The notes under the pieces were generated by a model, which was not told where the DNA came from, did no database searches, and was given only the letters and a program-made list of their open reading frames with translations. The translations under genes were made by a program, and so were the position numbers. A stretch of 64,000 nt of DNA from Gerris lacustris (lineage: Eukaryota; Arthropoda; Insecta; Hemiptera; Gerridae), in the NCBI GenBank assembly GCA_951217055.1, contig OX578284.1, positions 29,042,187-29,106,186 of the forward strand, given 5' to 3'. Positions 1 to 13,300 of this stretch are shown piece by piece; the first letter of the stretch is position 1, and each line of letters begins with the position of its first letter.

Positions 1-225
1 GTCATTCTCAGCCTAGAAAATGTAGTTATCAATGAAATGATAAAAAGCAGCACTATTACAGATAAACCAACGTCTAGTTTCAAAACAACAAAATTTAAAA
101 AATTAAAAGAATTTCAAAAGTATATTGCAGAAAAAACTAGTTTAAAGAAAGATCGAAAGAGACGTGCTATAAGTAGGCAGATCAATAAACAAATATTATT
201 AAAAAATAAAAAAATCATAACTTAG
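1..225 (+). CDS. Possible 3'-terminal coding exon of a gene entering from the left (partial)
   Basis: The frame beginning at base 1 is open up to a TAA ending at base 225, giving about 74 residues with no start needed; an internal Met codon lies at base 37. The product is strongly basic, with lysine/arginine runs such as KKDRKRRAISRQ near the C-terminus, like a disordered tail or a nuclear-localisation-type region. No domain is recognisable. No repeat family found elsewhere in the window overlaps it. Just downstream the sequence turns very A+T-rich, with AATAAA-like hexamers near 268-276, as expected for a 3' UTR. In A+T-rich DNA a chance open frame of this length with many AAA codons is quite possible, so the call rests on the frame running off the window edge plus the candidate poly(A) signal. 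The upstream part is outside the window. Confidence 0.35.
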   Translation, partial: VILSLENVVINEMIKSSTITDKPTSSFKTTKFKKLKEFQKYIAEKTSLKKDRKRRAISRQINKQILLKNKKIIT

Positions 226-984
226 TTACCAATATAATTTATAAACATACGCATGCAAAATTGATAAACTAATAAAATAAAATTTAACCTAGTGTCACTA
301 TTTATCTATAATTGACATGTTATTGTTATTTATAAGTCTACCGACACTTATCAAAGTTCGTTCATCTTGAAAAGGTTCAAACCCCATAATTATTTAAGAA
401 CTAATAAAAACATTTCGACAGATTTAAATTTCCGATAGGATAATAGCAGTGTAATCAACAACGGGGCTCCTCTTAGGAACAGAAATAATTTGGAGTCATT
501 TGAATTTAATTGGCCCAAGTCTGTGTATGATTGATTATATACATATTACTTAAATTTTAGGTTTATTTTTTTTAATAAGATGATTTTAGTGAAACTTAAA
601 TATTATTTTTAGATTGCAGCTTGTAGTTATTATTTTTTGTAAATTTTTAATATCAATATTGATAATTTTACTAAATAATAGAACATGTATAGAATGCAGG
701 ACTATAATGAATTGTTAATTTAGTAACATATTGATTAAATGTAACCCTGAGCATTATATTTAATATATGCTTTCACTAATAACATACAAATTTAAACTAT
801 TTTTATTTCAAGAATTATAATATGTTCTGTGGCACTGATATTATTTAAAACTCGAAAATAAACTTAATTATGGAATTGTCAAATCACAACTACAAATTAA
901 TATTTAATTAAAATCTTATTTGAATATTAGAAACCCTTCTTAAATAATTAATTGCTTTTTCATATAAGTGTGTTTTATAAAATC
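226..984. other. A+T-rich non-coding stretch, no recognisable feature
   Basis: No inverted repeat, RNA gene or credible open frame was seen. If the first entry is a real terminal exon, the first 100 bases or so would be its 3' UTR. Confidence 0.5.
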
Positions 985-1212
985 TACTGTAAAAGAAGAG
1001 TGGAACTACAGTAATAGAAGCGATGAATTACAGTAAAATAAAAAAGGAATTGCAGAAAAATTAAGATAAAAGAGAGGAATTGTGGTAAAAGAAGAGAGGA
1101 ATTACAGTAAAAAAAGAGAGGAGTTAAAGTAGAAGAAGATATGAATTACAGTAAAAGAAGAAAGGAATTACAGTAAAAGAAGAAAGGAATTACAGTAAAA
1201 GAAGAGAGAAAT
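985..1212. repeat. 22-bp minisatellite
   Basis: About ten diverged tandem units follow the pattern GAATTACAGTAAAAGAAGAR plus two purines. The units at the right-hand end (about 1143-1210) are nearly identical, while those on the left carry substitutions and small indels. That gradient fits recent amplification at the right edge. Confidence 0.85.
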
Positions 1213-3190
1213 GGCTAGAGTGACAGAGGGATATCAATTAAATGCCTTATAAGAAAGTTTTAACTTAAAACTACTGTTACAAATACATATTTTTTAGACT
1301 AGACATCCTCTAGTCTTATTGATCCGCTCAAATGAAGAAAAGAATGCGAACTGTTTCAAGTTAAAATGAATCGTCAAAAATATTAACAATTGAATGGTGG
1401 TTTTTCAGTTGGAGTTTAGCTGTACAAACAAAGCGTGGGTGAGGATCTAAAAGGAAAGAGTAAGTAGTTGTTCGTCTACACTGTATGTATATGTATGTGT
1501 TCCTGTTTGTAATACCCGGCTAGATGAGTGCCCCGGAGTTCTCTCTAGAGTAGTATTTGCTTAAACGTTCTTTGACCTCATCTAACAGTCACACGTGGCT
1601 GTCACGATTCTAGTAGACGTCTCACGTGTCTTAGGAAGAAAAAATGTTTTTCCTCGTATTATAGATTATTCCATCTGATCGATTTTGTAACATATCTGTA
1701 CCCAAAATGGAGGCTATTTGATTATTGAACTACTTTAGAGAATTACAGTACAATACATTTCTGTAATCAAATTTGTTTAATTTGATTATCCTATTATTAG
1801 ATTAATAAAATAATGAATTGACTATTAGTACATAATAGTATGTAATTAAAATATGACTTTCTAATACATTTAAATATAACTAACTAAAAGCATTCAACTT
1901 ACATTGCTAAATAAAATTTAATTAAGCTTGATAAGATAGTCAGTTCAGATCACACTAATCAGAATTAAATATTTCATATTGCGATAAAACAATAATTGAT
2001 CACGTATTTATCTACACTTTATTATAAAAAAAGCTAATCACAAAATAATGAGTAAATATTTATTAAACTTGAATAGCTACATTTAGTTTAGATTCGGTTA
2101 AAAAAAAAAACAAAAAAAAAAAAAAAAAAACTAATGAAGCATTTAATCTTTGAATATTATTTAGTAGATGAGTTTAAATCTCGGTTAAAAATGAATTTAA
2201 TTATTTAAATTGATTTCAGTTATTATTGTTTTATCCTTTTGATAAAATAATTAATAATAAAGAGGTCATATTAAATGTTTCTGACTTTCTTAGTGGTTGC
2301 AATAGAATTATAAAATTATAATCGCAGTTAAGGATTCCATTGTCAATTTGACATTTGACTGGTCTCAGTTGTAAACCTGTTAATCTATTATTGATTTCCC
2401 GAAGATATATTTATTACAGTGGAAACTAGGGTTTTATATATTTAAAAAAAAAATAAATGAGAAAGCACTGTGCTAGCCACATCGTTAAGTTTTTCATTAG
2501 TATCAAAAATATTTGAAAATCTTCTTGAGTTAAATATTTATTTAAATAAACATTTTTCTTTTTTGGGAAAATAACCGAAGAAATACTTAAAAATTATCAA
2601 AAAATCAACAATGTTACCTAATTCGTCTTTCTTATAAAATTTGAAGGAACACACTTAAGTGTAATTTCCAATCACAACTTGTATTTACAATCAGTGTGCT
2701 CAAAAAGGAAATCCTGTCAACGTAGGATAACTTGTCAGTCCTACAGTTACAAGCGCATCATTAAAAAAATTAAGGATCAATGAACACAGAATATATTCTA
2801 TAATAGGGAGGGAGAGCTAAAATACTTAGACCTAGGATAGGTAGCTAAGGTGTCTTCTCGTCTAACTAATTAGGAGCTTTGCTTTCAAACATATAACAAC
2901 AAAACTTAATACGATCAACTGATGACAGCTCTTCCTCAAGACACCTGAGAAGGACCAACAAATTACAAAAGGAAGTAATTAAAATGCGGAACTAGGAAGT
3001 ACTGCGAGATGTAAAGAGGTGGGAGGTAAATCGAGAGAGGCGTGTCTGTGATCAAAACAAATACTTTTAGGCACCTAAGATGGTTATACAATGGGTTTCA
3101 TTAAGATTATACAGATTTAGATACCAGATTAGATAAAAAATAAGAACAATGAGTGTCTTTCTTGATACGTGTTGATTCTTAATACATATA
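1213..3190. other. A+T-rich intergenic stretch with an A tract
   Basis: There is no credible coding region. An interrupted poly(A) tract lies at about 2101-2130. The slightly less A+T-rich stretch at 1500-1640 contains CACGTG-type palindromic bits but no structure I can name. Confidence 0.5.
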
Positions 3191-3808
3191 TTAATTTATT
3201 TCTTAGTTGATAGTCCAGTCATTAGGTGCCAAAAAGGGGTGTTTTAAAACAAATTCTGGAGTAGTTATGATTTTTTGCTCCTTTATGTTTTTTGGGGTGC
3301 TGATTACGAATCTGACGTTTGCCGCCAAAAATGTTTGTTGGAATTTGAGTTATAGCCAAAAAACATGAAAAAAAAAATTTGTTCTCTCAGTTTTTTCAAT
3401 ATAACTCAAAAACTATCAACTTTGGGTAAACAATCGTCTTTACTAAAACAATCTGCATAAAATGTGCTGTAATAAAGATTATTACTACTTTTTTCGCCAC
3501 ACGTATCGTTCAGGCGCAAACGCGGGTTGAAGTAAGCGTATTATTTTGATACTCAAGCTCAATACATCAACAAGCGTGTTAAACGGCAGCGGGGTTCCAT
3601 GCGGAGGGATCTGTAATCCCGCAACTACCTCCCTTCCCTTATATACAAATAATATATATTTGTCATTTAAACCATGATATGAGGATTTTTTTTTTGTTTT
3701 TAAGTGGTGAGTAGTTATTGAAGCAAGATAGTAAAGAAGTGAATAGGATGGTGGCTGGGGCAGGTGACAGTAGTATATCCCTGGTTCTAGCTTTAGCCTT
3801 CTCACTAG
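3191..3808 (+). repeat. Left inverted arm of the foldback-like element
   Basis: This arm pairs with 4970-5583. Its inner boundary ends CTCACTAG and is followed at once by a perfect 10-bp hairpin with a 3-nt loop at 3808-3830. Confidence 0.85.
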
Positions 3809-4969
3809 GAATATTTTTTCAAAATATTCCTATGTCCAAAAAGTACAATTTTAAAATCGTACAAGAGGCAACAGAACAAAATGTTGACTATTTAGTAAAA
3901 AAGTATTCTTTTTTACGTACTATGCTAATTTTCATTCGGTAACCTGGAGGTTCGGCCTCTTGGCAAAAGCCACCGACAGGCCGCCGCCGGGCGATCCAAG
4001 AGCCTCTGCCTGATAGAACCGGCATAGCTGACCTCCATAGACAAACAGACTACACTGTCCGACTTTTAATGCTCAAGGTCGGAAAAAGGAATCTTATAAA
4101 AAAAAATCTAAGTAGATATGGGATAAAATTATAAAGTAATTTGGATTTCTCCAGACCCCTGGAATCAAAATAATGATGTACCACAAAATAGACATAAATG
4201 GCCAAAATGATCAATTTTCCACAACATTGAAAAACAATTGTCTATTTAAAATTGAACTGAACCACAAATTGATCCCTCATTTATTAGAATCAGACAAATT
4301 TGACTATTGCTTAATGAAGAAGAAGGGTGTTTTTTTTTTAATTCGATATTCGACATATTTATGAGATAAAGAAATTTAGAATTGTGACTAAAAAAATTAT
4401 AAATAATATTTTTTCTTGAATTTTCAAAATTTGGGCCAGTTTTTTTTGTATGATTTTAGAAAATTGTACTCTTTGGGTACAGGGTCAATTTGAAAAAAAG
4501 TAATGTCATAAAGGTTCATTAAGAACAAGCTGGAGATTTTATGAAGAGAAACCATTTCGATTTTTTTTTTTTTTTTGTCATTACACTTATTAGCAATTAT
4601 AATTTCTGTGTAGGTATACTTCCTCACCGCACCGAAACGATTCCACAATCCACGGCCCAATTCTATAATCTCTGCTTCTTCATCCCTTCCGTTCTTAAGT
4701 CTCTCATACGTATACAATACTTCACCATGGCAAAATCACAATCGCGTTGAATTAAATGCACATTATAGTATGGTCGCTTAAAATTTAGGAATGGAGATAA
4801 CTCTGGCCTTCTAAATCGCCTCTCTGGCCTAACAAAAAGAAATAAAATATATATTATAAAATTATATATATAAATTTGAAAAGAAGGCAAAAAGTTAAAA
4901 TGATGAACTTTGTTAGAATGACACTATAAATAAGACAATGTCTCAATGAAACGGTAATTTTAACAATAA
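3809..4969. other. Spacer of the foldback-like element
   Basis: This is unique sequence between the arms. A block at about 3940-4070 is far richer in G+C than its surroundings and contains a partial inverted repeat (GGTTCGGCCTCTTGG against CCAAGAGCCTC...GAACC). On the minus strand two overlapping short open frames lie between 4424 and 4890, one rich in charged residues (ERLKNGRDEEAEIIELGRG). They could be debris of a transposase, but I cannot match them to a family. Confidence 0.5.
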
Positions 4970-5583
4970 CTAGTGAGAAGGCTAAAGCTAGAGCCAGGGA
5001 TATACTACTGTCACCAGCCCCAACCACCATCCTATTCACTTCTTTACTATCTTGCTTCAATAACTACTCACCACTTAAAAAACAAAAAAAAAAAAACCTC
5101 ATATCATGGTTTAAATTACAAATATATATTATTTGTATATAAGGAAAGAGAGGTAGTTGCGGGATTACAGATCCCTCCGCATGGAACCCCGTTGCCGTTT
5201 AATACGCTTGGTGATGTATTGAGCTTGAGTATCAAAATAATACGCTTACTTTTCAACCCGCGTTTGCGCCTGAACGATACGTGTGGCGAAAAAAGTAGTT
5301 TATTATAGCACATTTTATGCAGATTGTTTTAGTAAAGATGATTTTTTACCCAAAGTTGATAGTTTTTGAGTTAAATTGAAAAAACTGAGAGAAAAAAGTT
5401 TTTTTTCATGTTTTTTGGCTATAACTCAAATTCCTACAAACATTTTTGGTGGCAAACGTCAGATTCGTAATCAGCACCCCAAAAAACATAAAGGAGCAAA
5501 AAATCATAACTACTCCAGAATTTGTTTTAAAACACCCCTTTTTGGCACCTAATGACTGGACTATCAACTAAGAAATAAATTAA
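4970..5583 (-). repeat. Right inverted arm of the foldback-like element
   Basis: This is the reverse complement of 3191-3808. A 16-bp piece of it, CTAATGACTGGACTAT (near 5549), recurs just outside the element at about 5610, so the true outer boundary may be more complex than the simple inverted repeat suggests. Confidence 0.85.
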
Positions 5584-7520
5584 GAAATACATTTGTTTTA
5601 AGAAACTACCTAATGACTGGACTATGAGCTATATTTAAATTAAGATCATATATATAGTTCCTAAAAATAATATAGTTATTATCCTAAATATATCACTGAT
5701 ATTTATAGTTAATATTTGATTAGAATAATAAAACAACATTTTTGTCTGATTACTCGCAAGCCTAGTCTACACGAAACGGTTTGTCGTCAGTTTTGCATGA
5801 CCATGCCAGATTTGTAAAATAAAACGGTACATGAGGACAAAAGTTTGGCGGTCTTGCATCAACTGTATAAAGTTTGACAAACTTGCAAAATACTGTTGGA
5901 CTGAATAGTGAATAGGCGCCTTAAAATAGTAAAAAAAAAAAAAAAAAATACCAAACCTTGATAAAATTAGAACAAAGACTTAAGAACCATAGAAACAATG
6001 TTTATCTTTTTTTAGAAAGAACAGCTGATTAGATTTACAGCCTGATATAATCAGCTAATCCAATATTATTTATTAAATGGTAATTAATATATTAACGCAT
6101 ATATATTTATTTATTTATGATTTATTTTTATTTTTACGAAATAAATTTATTCTACGATAACGATACGAAAATTAATTTGATTGTTAAACTATATAACGTT
6201 GCATTTTTCATGTCGTTTTTTGGGTGACGAAAAATTTCGTCTTTCCCCAAACCTAAAAATATACCCATGTTAATAAATGAGAGTTGACGGAATACGGAAC
6301 TATTATTAAATAAAGGCTTACTAAAACCTCAATAAAGTGCTCAACCTATATTTATATGAAGATAAAAATTGTCGGTTAAATAGAGGATGCTCAGACAAAT
6401 GAATACGAATGAAAACTCGACAATGAAAAAAATTATATTTACTTCCGAAACGTCTTAATAGAAATAAAATTGAACGGCTTTTAAGGTTGTTATTTGATCA
6501 GACAGAATTCGATAGAGATAATTATCAAAGATAACAATTCTAAAAGAGTTAAAATATTTTAAATAAAAAATTCTCTCCATTGCAACAGTTATTACAAAGT
6601 GACTCTTTACATCCACTTGGCCCTCAGATTACGTACCCATTAATCAACATAAGGATTAATACGTATTCCACGACATTGTCTTATTCACCTATAATTATTT
6701 TTATTGCAAAATAATCGTACAGTACAGAGGCTGCATAATGCATAATGATACGAATACTTCTTGGCAACAAAAAAATTAAGGAGGAAAACAACACATTAAG
6801 TTAGTAGCTCGCATAAATCCTTTTTAAAAACTCTCCTCCGGAATAAATATTAAGGCTGAGATAGAAAGAGAGAAAACAATTATATAAATTGGTAGTAGTG
6901 AGCCACTTGAGGGTTGTGTCAGTCACGAAACCTCAATTATTTTATGTTGAGATCCTGATCATTTTTTAAAAAAATATTTTTATCATTTTTTAATTAAATC
7001 TAGGTATCAATTAGGAACTGAATGGTATCGGATTTATACGTGAAAGAGATTAACAGTGAATGTGTTTATCTGAATCGAAATTCTCACGAATAGAATGAAT
7101 TTAAAGTCGTGATTTGGGGTTTAAAAGTAAAATTAAGTGAGAACAAGTTAAGTTCCATGCTAATATAAGCGGTAAAAAAATATCCTTGCTATACAAAGTG
7201 ACATATAAATAATTTAAATATGTTTAACTATAAAAACAAAATAAAAAATGTCAAGAAATTTATTTCCCTCAAAATTTAATCAGTCATTCCATCACTCTAA
7301 TTGAACTCTAATAAAAGCAACAATATCGGTTTAAAAAAATACATTTGCAAATACTAATATAGGTTTTCAGCGTCAAATTCCCAAGGAACTATAATGCGGA
7401 AAGAGGTCTATATTAAATATATACCTATGAGAAATACACTCGTACAATTCAGATATTTGAAGTATATTTTTATCAAAATGGATTTTGATAAATTGAAAAC
7501 TAAAAATAATACTAATATCA
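5584..7520. other. A+T-rich stretch, no gene seen
   Basis: It contains a poly(A) tract at about 5929-5948 and no credible coding or RNA gene. The start (5609-5625) repeats a short piece of the neighbouring foldback arm. Confidence 0.5.
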
Positions 7521-7712
7521 GGAGGCGGCGTAGCTGAGTGGTTAGCGCACTCTACTCTGAAGCCAAGGTCTGAACCCCAGTGTGGTGAGTTCGAATCCCA
7601 GAGAGTCGAAACATGTTTCAATCTGATGATCTCATCGAGTAGATGAGTAAAGTGGCCGGACAATAATCCCCGCGCTGTAATAACCTAGGCTGTTGATCGG
7701 GACTGAAAAAAA
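7521..7712 (+). mobile_element. tRNA-derived SINE, copy 1
   Basis: The head has a polymerase III A-box-like segment (TAGCTGAGTGGTTAGCGCAC, 7531-7550) and a B box (GAGTTCGAATCCC, 7587-7599) at tRNA-like spacing. It does not fold into a full tRNA. A non-tRNA body follows, including GAGTAGATGAGTAAAGTGGC and TGTAATAACCTA, and it ends in an A-rich tail near 7706-7712. The body is shared with a second copy at 57971-58172, which shows this is an interspersed SINE family and not a lone tRNA pseudogene. It is expected to be transcribed by Pol III and mobilised in trans by a LINE; the partner is unknown. Confidence 0.85.
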
Positions 7713-10244
7713 CTATATTATCGGTTCATATTTAATTTAGTTCTTGATATTAAATTATTTTACTATTCATTTTATATTTAAGACATCTTATACACGAGGC
7801 AACTAGTTGACTGGTAGTTGAAAAGGAGGTTGAACGGAGGTAGTAGCCGGGTAGCAAGTATTAAAGAAATCGCCCAAACCTCTTCACACGATTCAACTCG
7901 TCCGCCCAGGTGACTAGGAGGCCAGGTACATGTGCCGCTCGCGTACGTCTGGTTTCAATGCATGTCATTAGTATAATACGATATTTATTGAAATAGCTTT
8001 CAAAGTTAGTTCCTTTCCGATATTTTAAAAGTGATGAGTGTTAAAATATTTGTATCAAATACGATCTTTATTAAAATATATTTCAAAGTAAGTTGCTTTT
8101 AGATATTTTTAAAGCAGGGACTTAAAATATTTGTATATAGTTACGTACCAACTAGTTAAAAAAGAAAATTTTGGACTAAAAAAAATGTAATTATTTTTAA
8201 TCATTCATGATCGATATATATAACTTAAAGAAACAAAAACGAAGGTTCTTAGCACAAACAAGAAAAAAAGAAAAATAAATAGACATCATCATTATAAAGA
8301 AAGAAACCAGTCGTGCATCACATCATTAAATGAAATCAAAACCACTTAAATGGAAAACAATATTTCCATCTACAAATGTAAACATTTCATTTGAGTTCAT
8401 TTTAAACTCCTCAATTGTTACCCCCCTCCCCATTCACTATGAATACGGGAAAATAAATTTAAATTACAGTACGATAGATATTTGTTTGCATTGCTGATGT
8501 AAAACTTTAGCTTCAGGTTCATTTAATCTGATCCCTTTTGAAAATTATAAAGATTTCGAATCGTTTGGAACCAATTTATTTCTCGTGAATGCGATCTGAT
8601 TTTTTTTATTTTATTTTTTTATTATTATTATTTTTTAATCTAGCTTTTTTCCTTTATCCCATTCATCCGAAGCTTAATAATGACCGTACTTAGTTTGTTC
8701 CTGTGTTAGGAAAGATTTGTTATTATTTTTTTTTAAAAAAATCTTGATTTAGTGCATCATTGGTACATCCGTTTCTTTTTTTTTTTGTATAATATATTTT
8801 ATTTTCTTTTTATATCCATTTCAGGATTTGAAATGGATAGAGAATCCATTTCAGGATTTGAAATCGATTCCTATATGAAAAATTAATAGAGGAAAGATTT
8901 TAAGTTGGGATAAAAATCAAGTCAGGTACAAAAATAAAAAAGGAGAAGAATATCTGATGTCTATCGAGCAATCAATTACTATAGCTTTTTTATTAAATCG
9001 GATCATAACTATATAGAAATATTGAAAATAAGCGTGGCCCATATAGTTATCCATTAAATACTCCTTAATTTTGTGCAAAAGATTCTCCATCATTCATATA
9101 ATATTGAAAAAATATTACCTAAGAAACTACTGAAATATTTTATGGCTACTAATAGTTGCTAATTCTGTGTTTCATCTTTCAATTTTAGCTTTATAAAAGA
9201 GGGAACAAATGGCCTCAAATTAATCGGTACGGCAGCGTGTGTGTGGTCGATTATAGCTTTAACACTTCAAAAAGAAAATGGATTTTATAAATAGGGGAAT
9301 CTTATTATAGTTATTTGTTAATTTAGTATTATAATTTGTCTTTTAAGATGCTGCTAAACGCATGAAAAGGTATAAAGGAATAATTATGGACCATTTGTAA
9401 GTTTATAAAAGGTCTATTAACTTCTTTAGTGGAAATTACTGAAATAAAAAAATCAAAATTATACTGGAAATTCCACCAAGTAAAATATGTTAAATACCTT
9501 AACACTATATAAGTATTATATCTTAAAAACTTGTCAATTTAATTCAATTCTCTATAGCATATTATAAAGTACAACAATGCCTGTTATTCAATATAAATCA
9601 ATTGCGATAATAGAAAATTCGAGTTAAAGAAAGCTTTTTAGAAATCGCGGAAAATTTTGTCTATAGTCGCTCTGACGTCCTGTCTATTTGCTAACATCTA
9701 TGTATTTTATTTAAAACTACTCACACGATATTGATGGTTTGTAAGTTAGCTTAGTGATAGTCCCATAATAATTTAAACTTTTTTTGTCCATTGCTTCATT
9801 GCCCATGCACATCTAATTATTTTTTTTATAGAAAGACTATTTGAAGTCTGTAAAACCTATTTTGGAATCTATTTCGTTATATGTACTTTATTTTAATTAT
9901 GTGAACATTCGTCCAATGATTTAAGATATTTAGGAGATGTTTGCTTTGACAAATCAAAGTCAAATACTAGGTATATTCTAATTTGCTCTAAATTACTCTA
10001 ATCTTTCGCAGAGGTATTGCCGTGACCCAATGAAGATTTTCTGAGGTGTGATTATTACTATTTGAAAACTATAACCAACATATAAAATTTGTTTTTGAAT
10101 TTAAGTTATATTAAATCGGATATTTTTAGCATCTAAATACCAAATTTTAAGTCTCTTTATGGAATACGAGACAACGGATTTAATTTTATATTTAGAAAAA
10201 AAGTAAAATTAAGTAAATAATTAATTTATAATATAAGTTATTAT
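7713..10244. other. A+T-rich stretch, no gene seen
   Basis: A less A+T-rich block at about 7795-7975 (containing GAGGTAGTAGCCGGGTAGC) may be an old repeat but has no partner in this window. Otherwise only T/A tracts and a small duplicated hairpin at 8812-8868 were seen. Confidence 0.45.
8812..8868. repeat. Tandemly duplicated hairpin
   Basis: ATCCATTTCA-GGATT-TGAAATGGAT forms a perfect 10-bp stem. A 30-bp tandem duplication gives a second, slightly diverged unit (ATCCATTTCAGGATTTGAAA). Confidence 0.75.
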
Positions 10245-10330
10245 GTATATCTATTTGAAGATCAAAAAATCAAAATAAGCATTTGCTTTTATTGGAATAA
10301 ATGTAGTTGCCTTAACTTAGCAATAACAAA
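10240..10330 (+). repeat. Short interspersed repeat shared with 15450-15535
   Basis: Both places carry ATCTATTTGAAGA, then ATCAAAA, then ATTGGAATAAAT and GTTGCCTTAACT in the same order and spacing. The second copy lies inside the hAT element at 13918-16007. Confidence 0.6.
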
Positions 10331-13300
10331 TCATTTCGAGGTGAGTCGTTGCGGTGAGGCACTACTCGATTATATAAATTATGATTAGCAGCCAGAAGAG
10401 TTTAATGGGGGGATAGGGGAAGAGTGCTCTCTGAACTATAATATTAATGCTACATTTCATTTTTAATTTAATTTCCCCCTTGAAATTAGAGTTAGAGAAT
10501 ATAATTATTTTTAAAAAAAGTATGATAAGTATTATTAATTATTTTAATATTGTAAGATGTAAAACATTTATTATATCTTCAACTTATACTAGAAGTCAAA
10601 GCAGTCCTAGAAAGAATACTACATTAATTAAAAATAATTAATACTGGCCAAGTGCACATAATCAGATTCTTAGTGTAAAAATGTTTAAAAAATGTATTAT
10701 AGATTTTAATTTCTTGCAAGTAATTTGAGTGTCTAATTGCTCTATGGATTAAGTTATTGGGAGTGTTAAATTTCTGTTGGTATGGGTGGTGTGATGTATA
10801 AATTAAAAAAATCTGTCTCCCTGAATTTTTTTCTCTAACCATTTTGTATGAATCAAGTTATTTGCTGCTCTTATAATTTTCATACCCAGGAATTCTAGCC
10901 GGTCGTCTACTTCTCTTTCTACCGGAAAATTAATACTTTTCTGAAAACTATTTTATTCCGCGAGTTTGTTTCTATGTTATTTTCTTTAATTATCAAAAAC
11001 CAATCCTCTATTTATCGTCGATTTATCTATGAACTGCTTATATATTTTACTAAAAGACTTTCCCCCATTGGTACACCAATTGTCTATATAATTTGTTAGA
11101 TTACATGACAATATTATTATTACAACAAAACTTAAGAAATTCTAAGAAGGAATTTTTGAATTTTATTGACGGATATAGTTTACGAGATTCCTGGAGAAAC
11201 AGACGACAGGAACATGAAGAAAATATAAGAGCAAATGATAATAAAACAGTATTGATAGCTCACTCTAAAGAAACACATTACTAATTCAATTTTTAAGATA
11301 CTTATGAATGAAACTAATTATAAAAAAAAGACTAACATTAAAAGTGTTACAGATTTCCAAAAATAATAATGGTATTAATTATAAGAAAGATTGTAGAGAT
11401 TTAAGAAATGTATTATGTCGGAATAATTAAAATTAATTATTGAAATTAAAATAGGATTTCGAGAAGAATCTACGAAACCCTTAACATTTTGAAAGTACTC
11501 ACATTTTAGAAATAAACGTGTGTGAATGTATTATTTATCTGATTTGGTTATGGTCAATTTCCGTAAATAATCTATTAATTTTTTTAATATTATCACCGTT
11601 AAAAAAGATACTCTTGCAAAACTAGCAATTTTTACATTTAAGTTGTGTAAGTAACAAGCCAATTTGTAATCGTCAAAATTATCTTCAGAAAAAAACAATT
11701 TTAGAGTTTAAGAAGTCATTAAGTCTATCTTTACATAGAGACGTTTCAATTATATATATTTTTTTCTGCAATTTAAAAAAAAATAAAAAGTAAGAAGTAA
11801 TTTAGCCAAGTATTTATGGTTGAGAGTTTACGCAAACACATTTGACTAATAATTGCACATGGAATAGTAAGAACAAGCGTAAAAATGTTGGTAAAAAAAA
11901 TAATATTAAAACCTAACTGACCCCCTGCGTATGCAAAGCCAGAAAAGGTAATCCACAATTCTTTCTTACTCATCTTATATACTTACTAAATATATAATAA
12001 TTTTGTAATAAGAAATTCCATTTTGTGTAATCTGTTGCATCACATATTTTTAATTTTTTCAAGCAGTATAACAATATTTTAATATTTAAATGTATGGAAA
12101 GTAAAACCTCCTACATTAAAATAATATGTTTAGATAATAAATTTAATATTGCATACATAATATTAAAAAAAAAAATATTTCAGTACAAATCAAATACCCA
12201 AAGAGCTACTTTATGCAGCAATTACATAGGTATAAGTGTGTATATCTATTATGTGGGTAGTTTAATATTTTAAATTTTAGTTATGCAGTTAGGTACAAAT
12301 AAAAAATGTTTAGGTTTCAAATCATATATCCTACAATATAAAATGATTTTTTAAGTTCTCTCCTCGGATACAAAACTAAAGGCTGAAGCGATAAAATACG
12401 GGATTCTCTACGATAATACCAAGAACATTTTATTTTGAAACTCACGGTTACAATCCGTGGTAATCATAGAACATTTTAGGAATATTTATTTTACTTTAGT
12501 CCGAAATATTATAAAATTGTTCTGTTCTGAATTCAAAAAGCTATACTCAGTTTATAGTCAACAAAACAGGGGTTCCCGCACCACTGCAATAGAGACAGAC
12601 TCTTCCACAAATGAATCTTTAGAATAGTTTGCTCCAACGATTCATACATTGCAATACTCCTGGTTATTTTTACCCAGCAAGTTCTACGACCTTTGTTAAT
12701 CTACAGTACTTCCATAATGATTCTTCCCCCCCCCCCCCCCCTCCTCAAAATAATAAGCGTAATCAGTTCGTCTAAAGTAAAAACTAGGTAGGTTTTCAAA
12801 TGATAGAATCGTGAGCATTCATTCAACCGTCAGATATTGCTTCAAAAAACGCTAATACCTTGCTTTTGCCAATTTTCAAAACAGGAAAACAAATAATGAT
12901 ATCTTAGGTAATTCCCCAATCAAGTGAAGAAAACAATTTTAAAACATTTTTTATTTGATGCAATTGATCCTTTTTATTCTTTTTAAAGAGAAAGAACAAA
13001 GTAAGTTTAAAATAAAACTATATATTATGATTGTCGTTTTTTTTTTTTTTTGGTCGCTATCTTCTACATTTCGATCAAAAGAATTCGACATACATTTATC
13101 CAGGACAGGTGCTATCTGTTCTATGCAAAGTATAAAACAAGGCTTTCCCATTTTACTAATTACAGAATTTCGTTAATTACTGCTCTTCTAGAAAATATAG
13201 GTGTCTTTAGACAGGATAGAAAGAGACATTTACCTCGATAGCCCATTAGCATTTATCAATGATTTCTTTTACGCTTGGTTACACAAAGTAAGCGTCCTAC

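Larger units (their letters stand above)
3191..5583. mobile_element. Foldback-like DNA element with ~615-bp terminal inverted repeats
   Basis: Bases 3191-3808 and 4970-5583 are reverse complements over about 615 bp with only scattered substitutions and small indels. They enclose a 1.16-kb spacer. The outer ends begin TTAATTTATTTCTTAGTTGA on the left and mirror this on the right. The heptamer AATACAT lies 3 bp outside the left end and 2 bp outside the right end and could be a target duplication. Each arm carries the same open frame (106 and 111 codons) starting at its inner end and reading outward; the frames begin MRRLKLEPGIYYCH and resemble no family I know. Long arms with a short loop fit a foldback element or a deletion derivative of a long-TIR DNA transposon. 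No transposase is recognisable. Confidence 0.8.

Noticed and set aside
985..1212. CRISPR-like regular repeats
   Set aside because: The 22-bp units are directly tandem without unique spacers, and the DNA is eukaryotic in character.
7521..7600. Functional tRNA gene
   Set aside because: A and B boxes are present but there is no complete cloverleaf or acceptor stem, and the body recurs at 57971 as a SINE.
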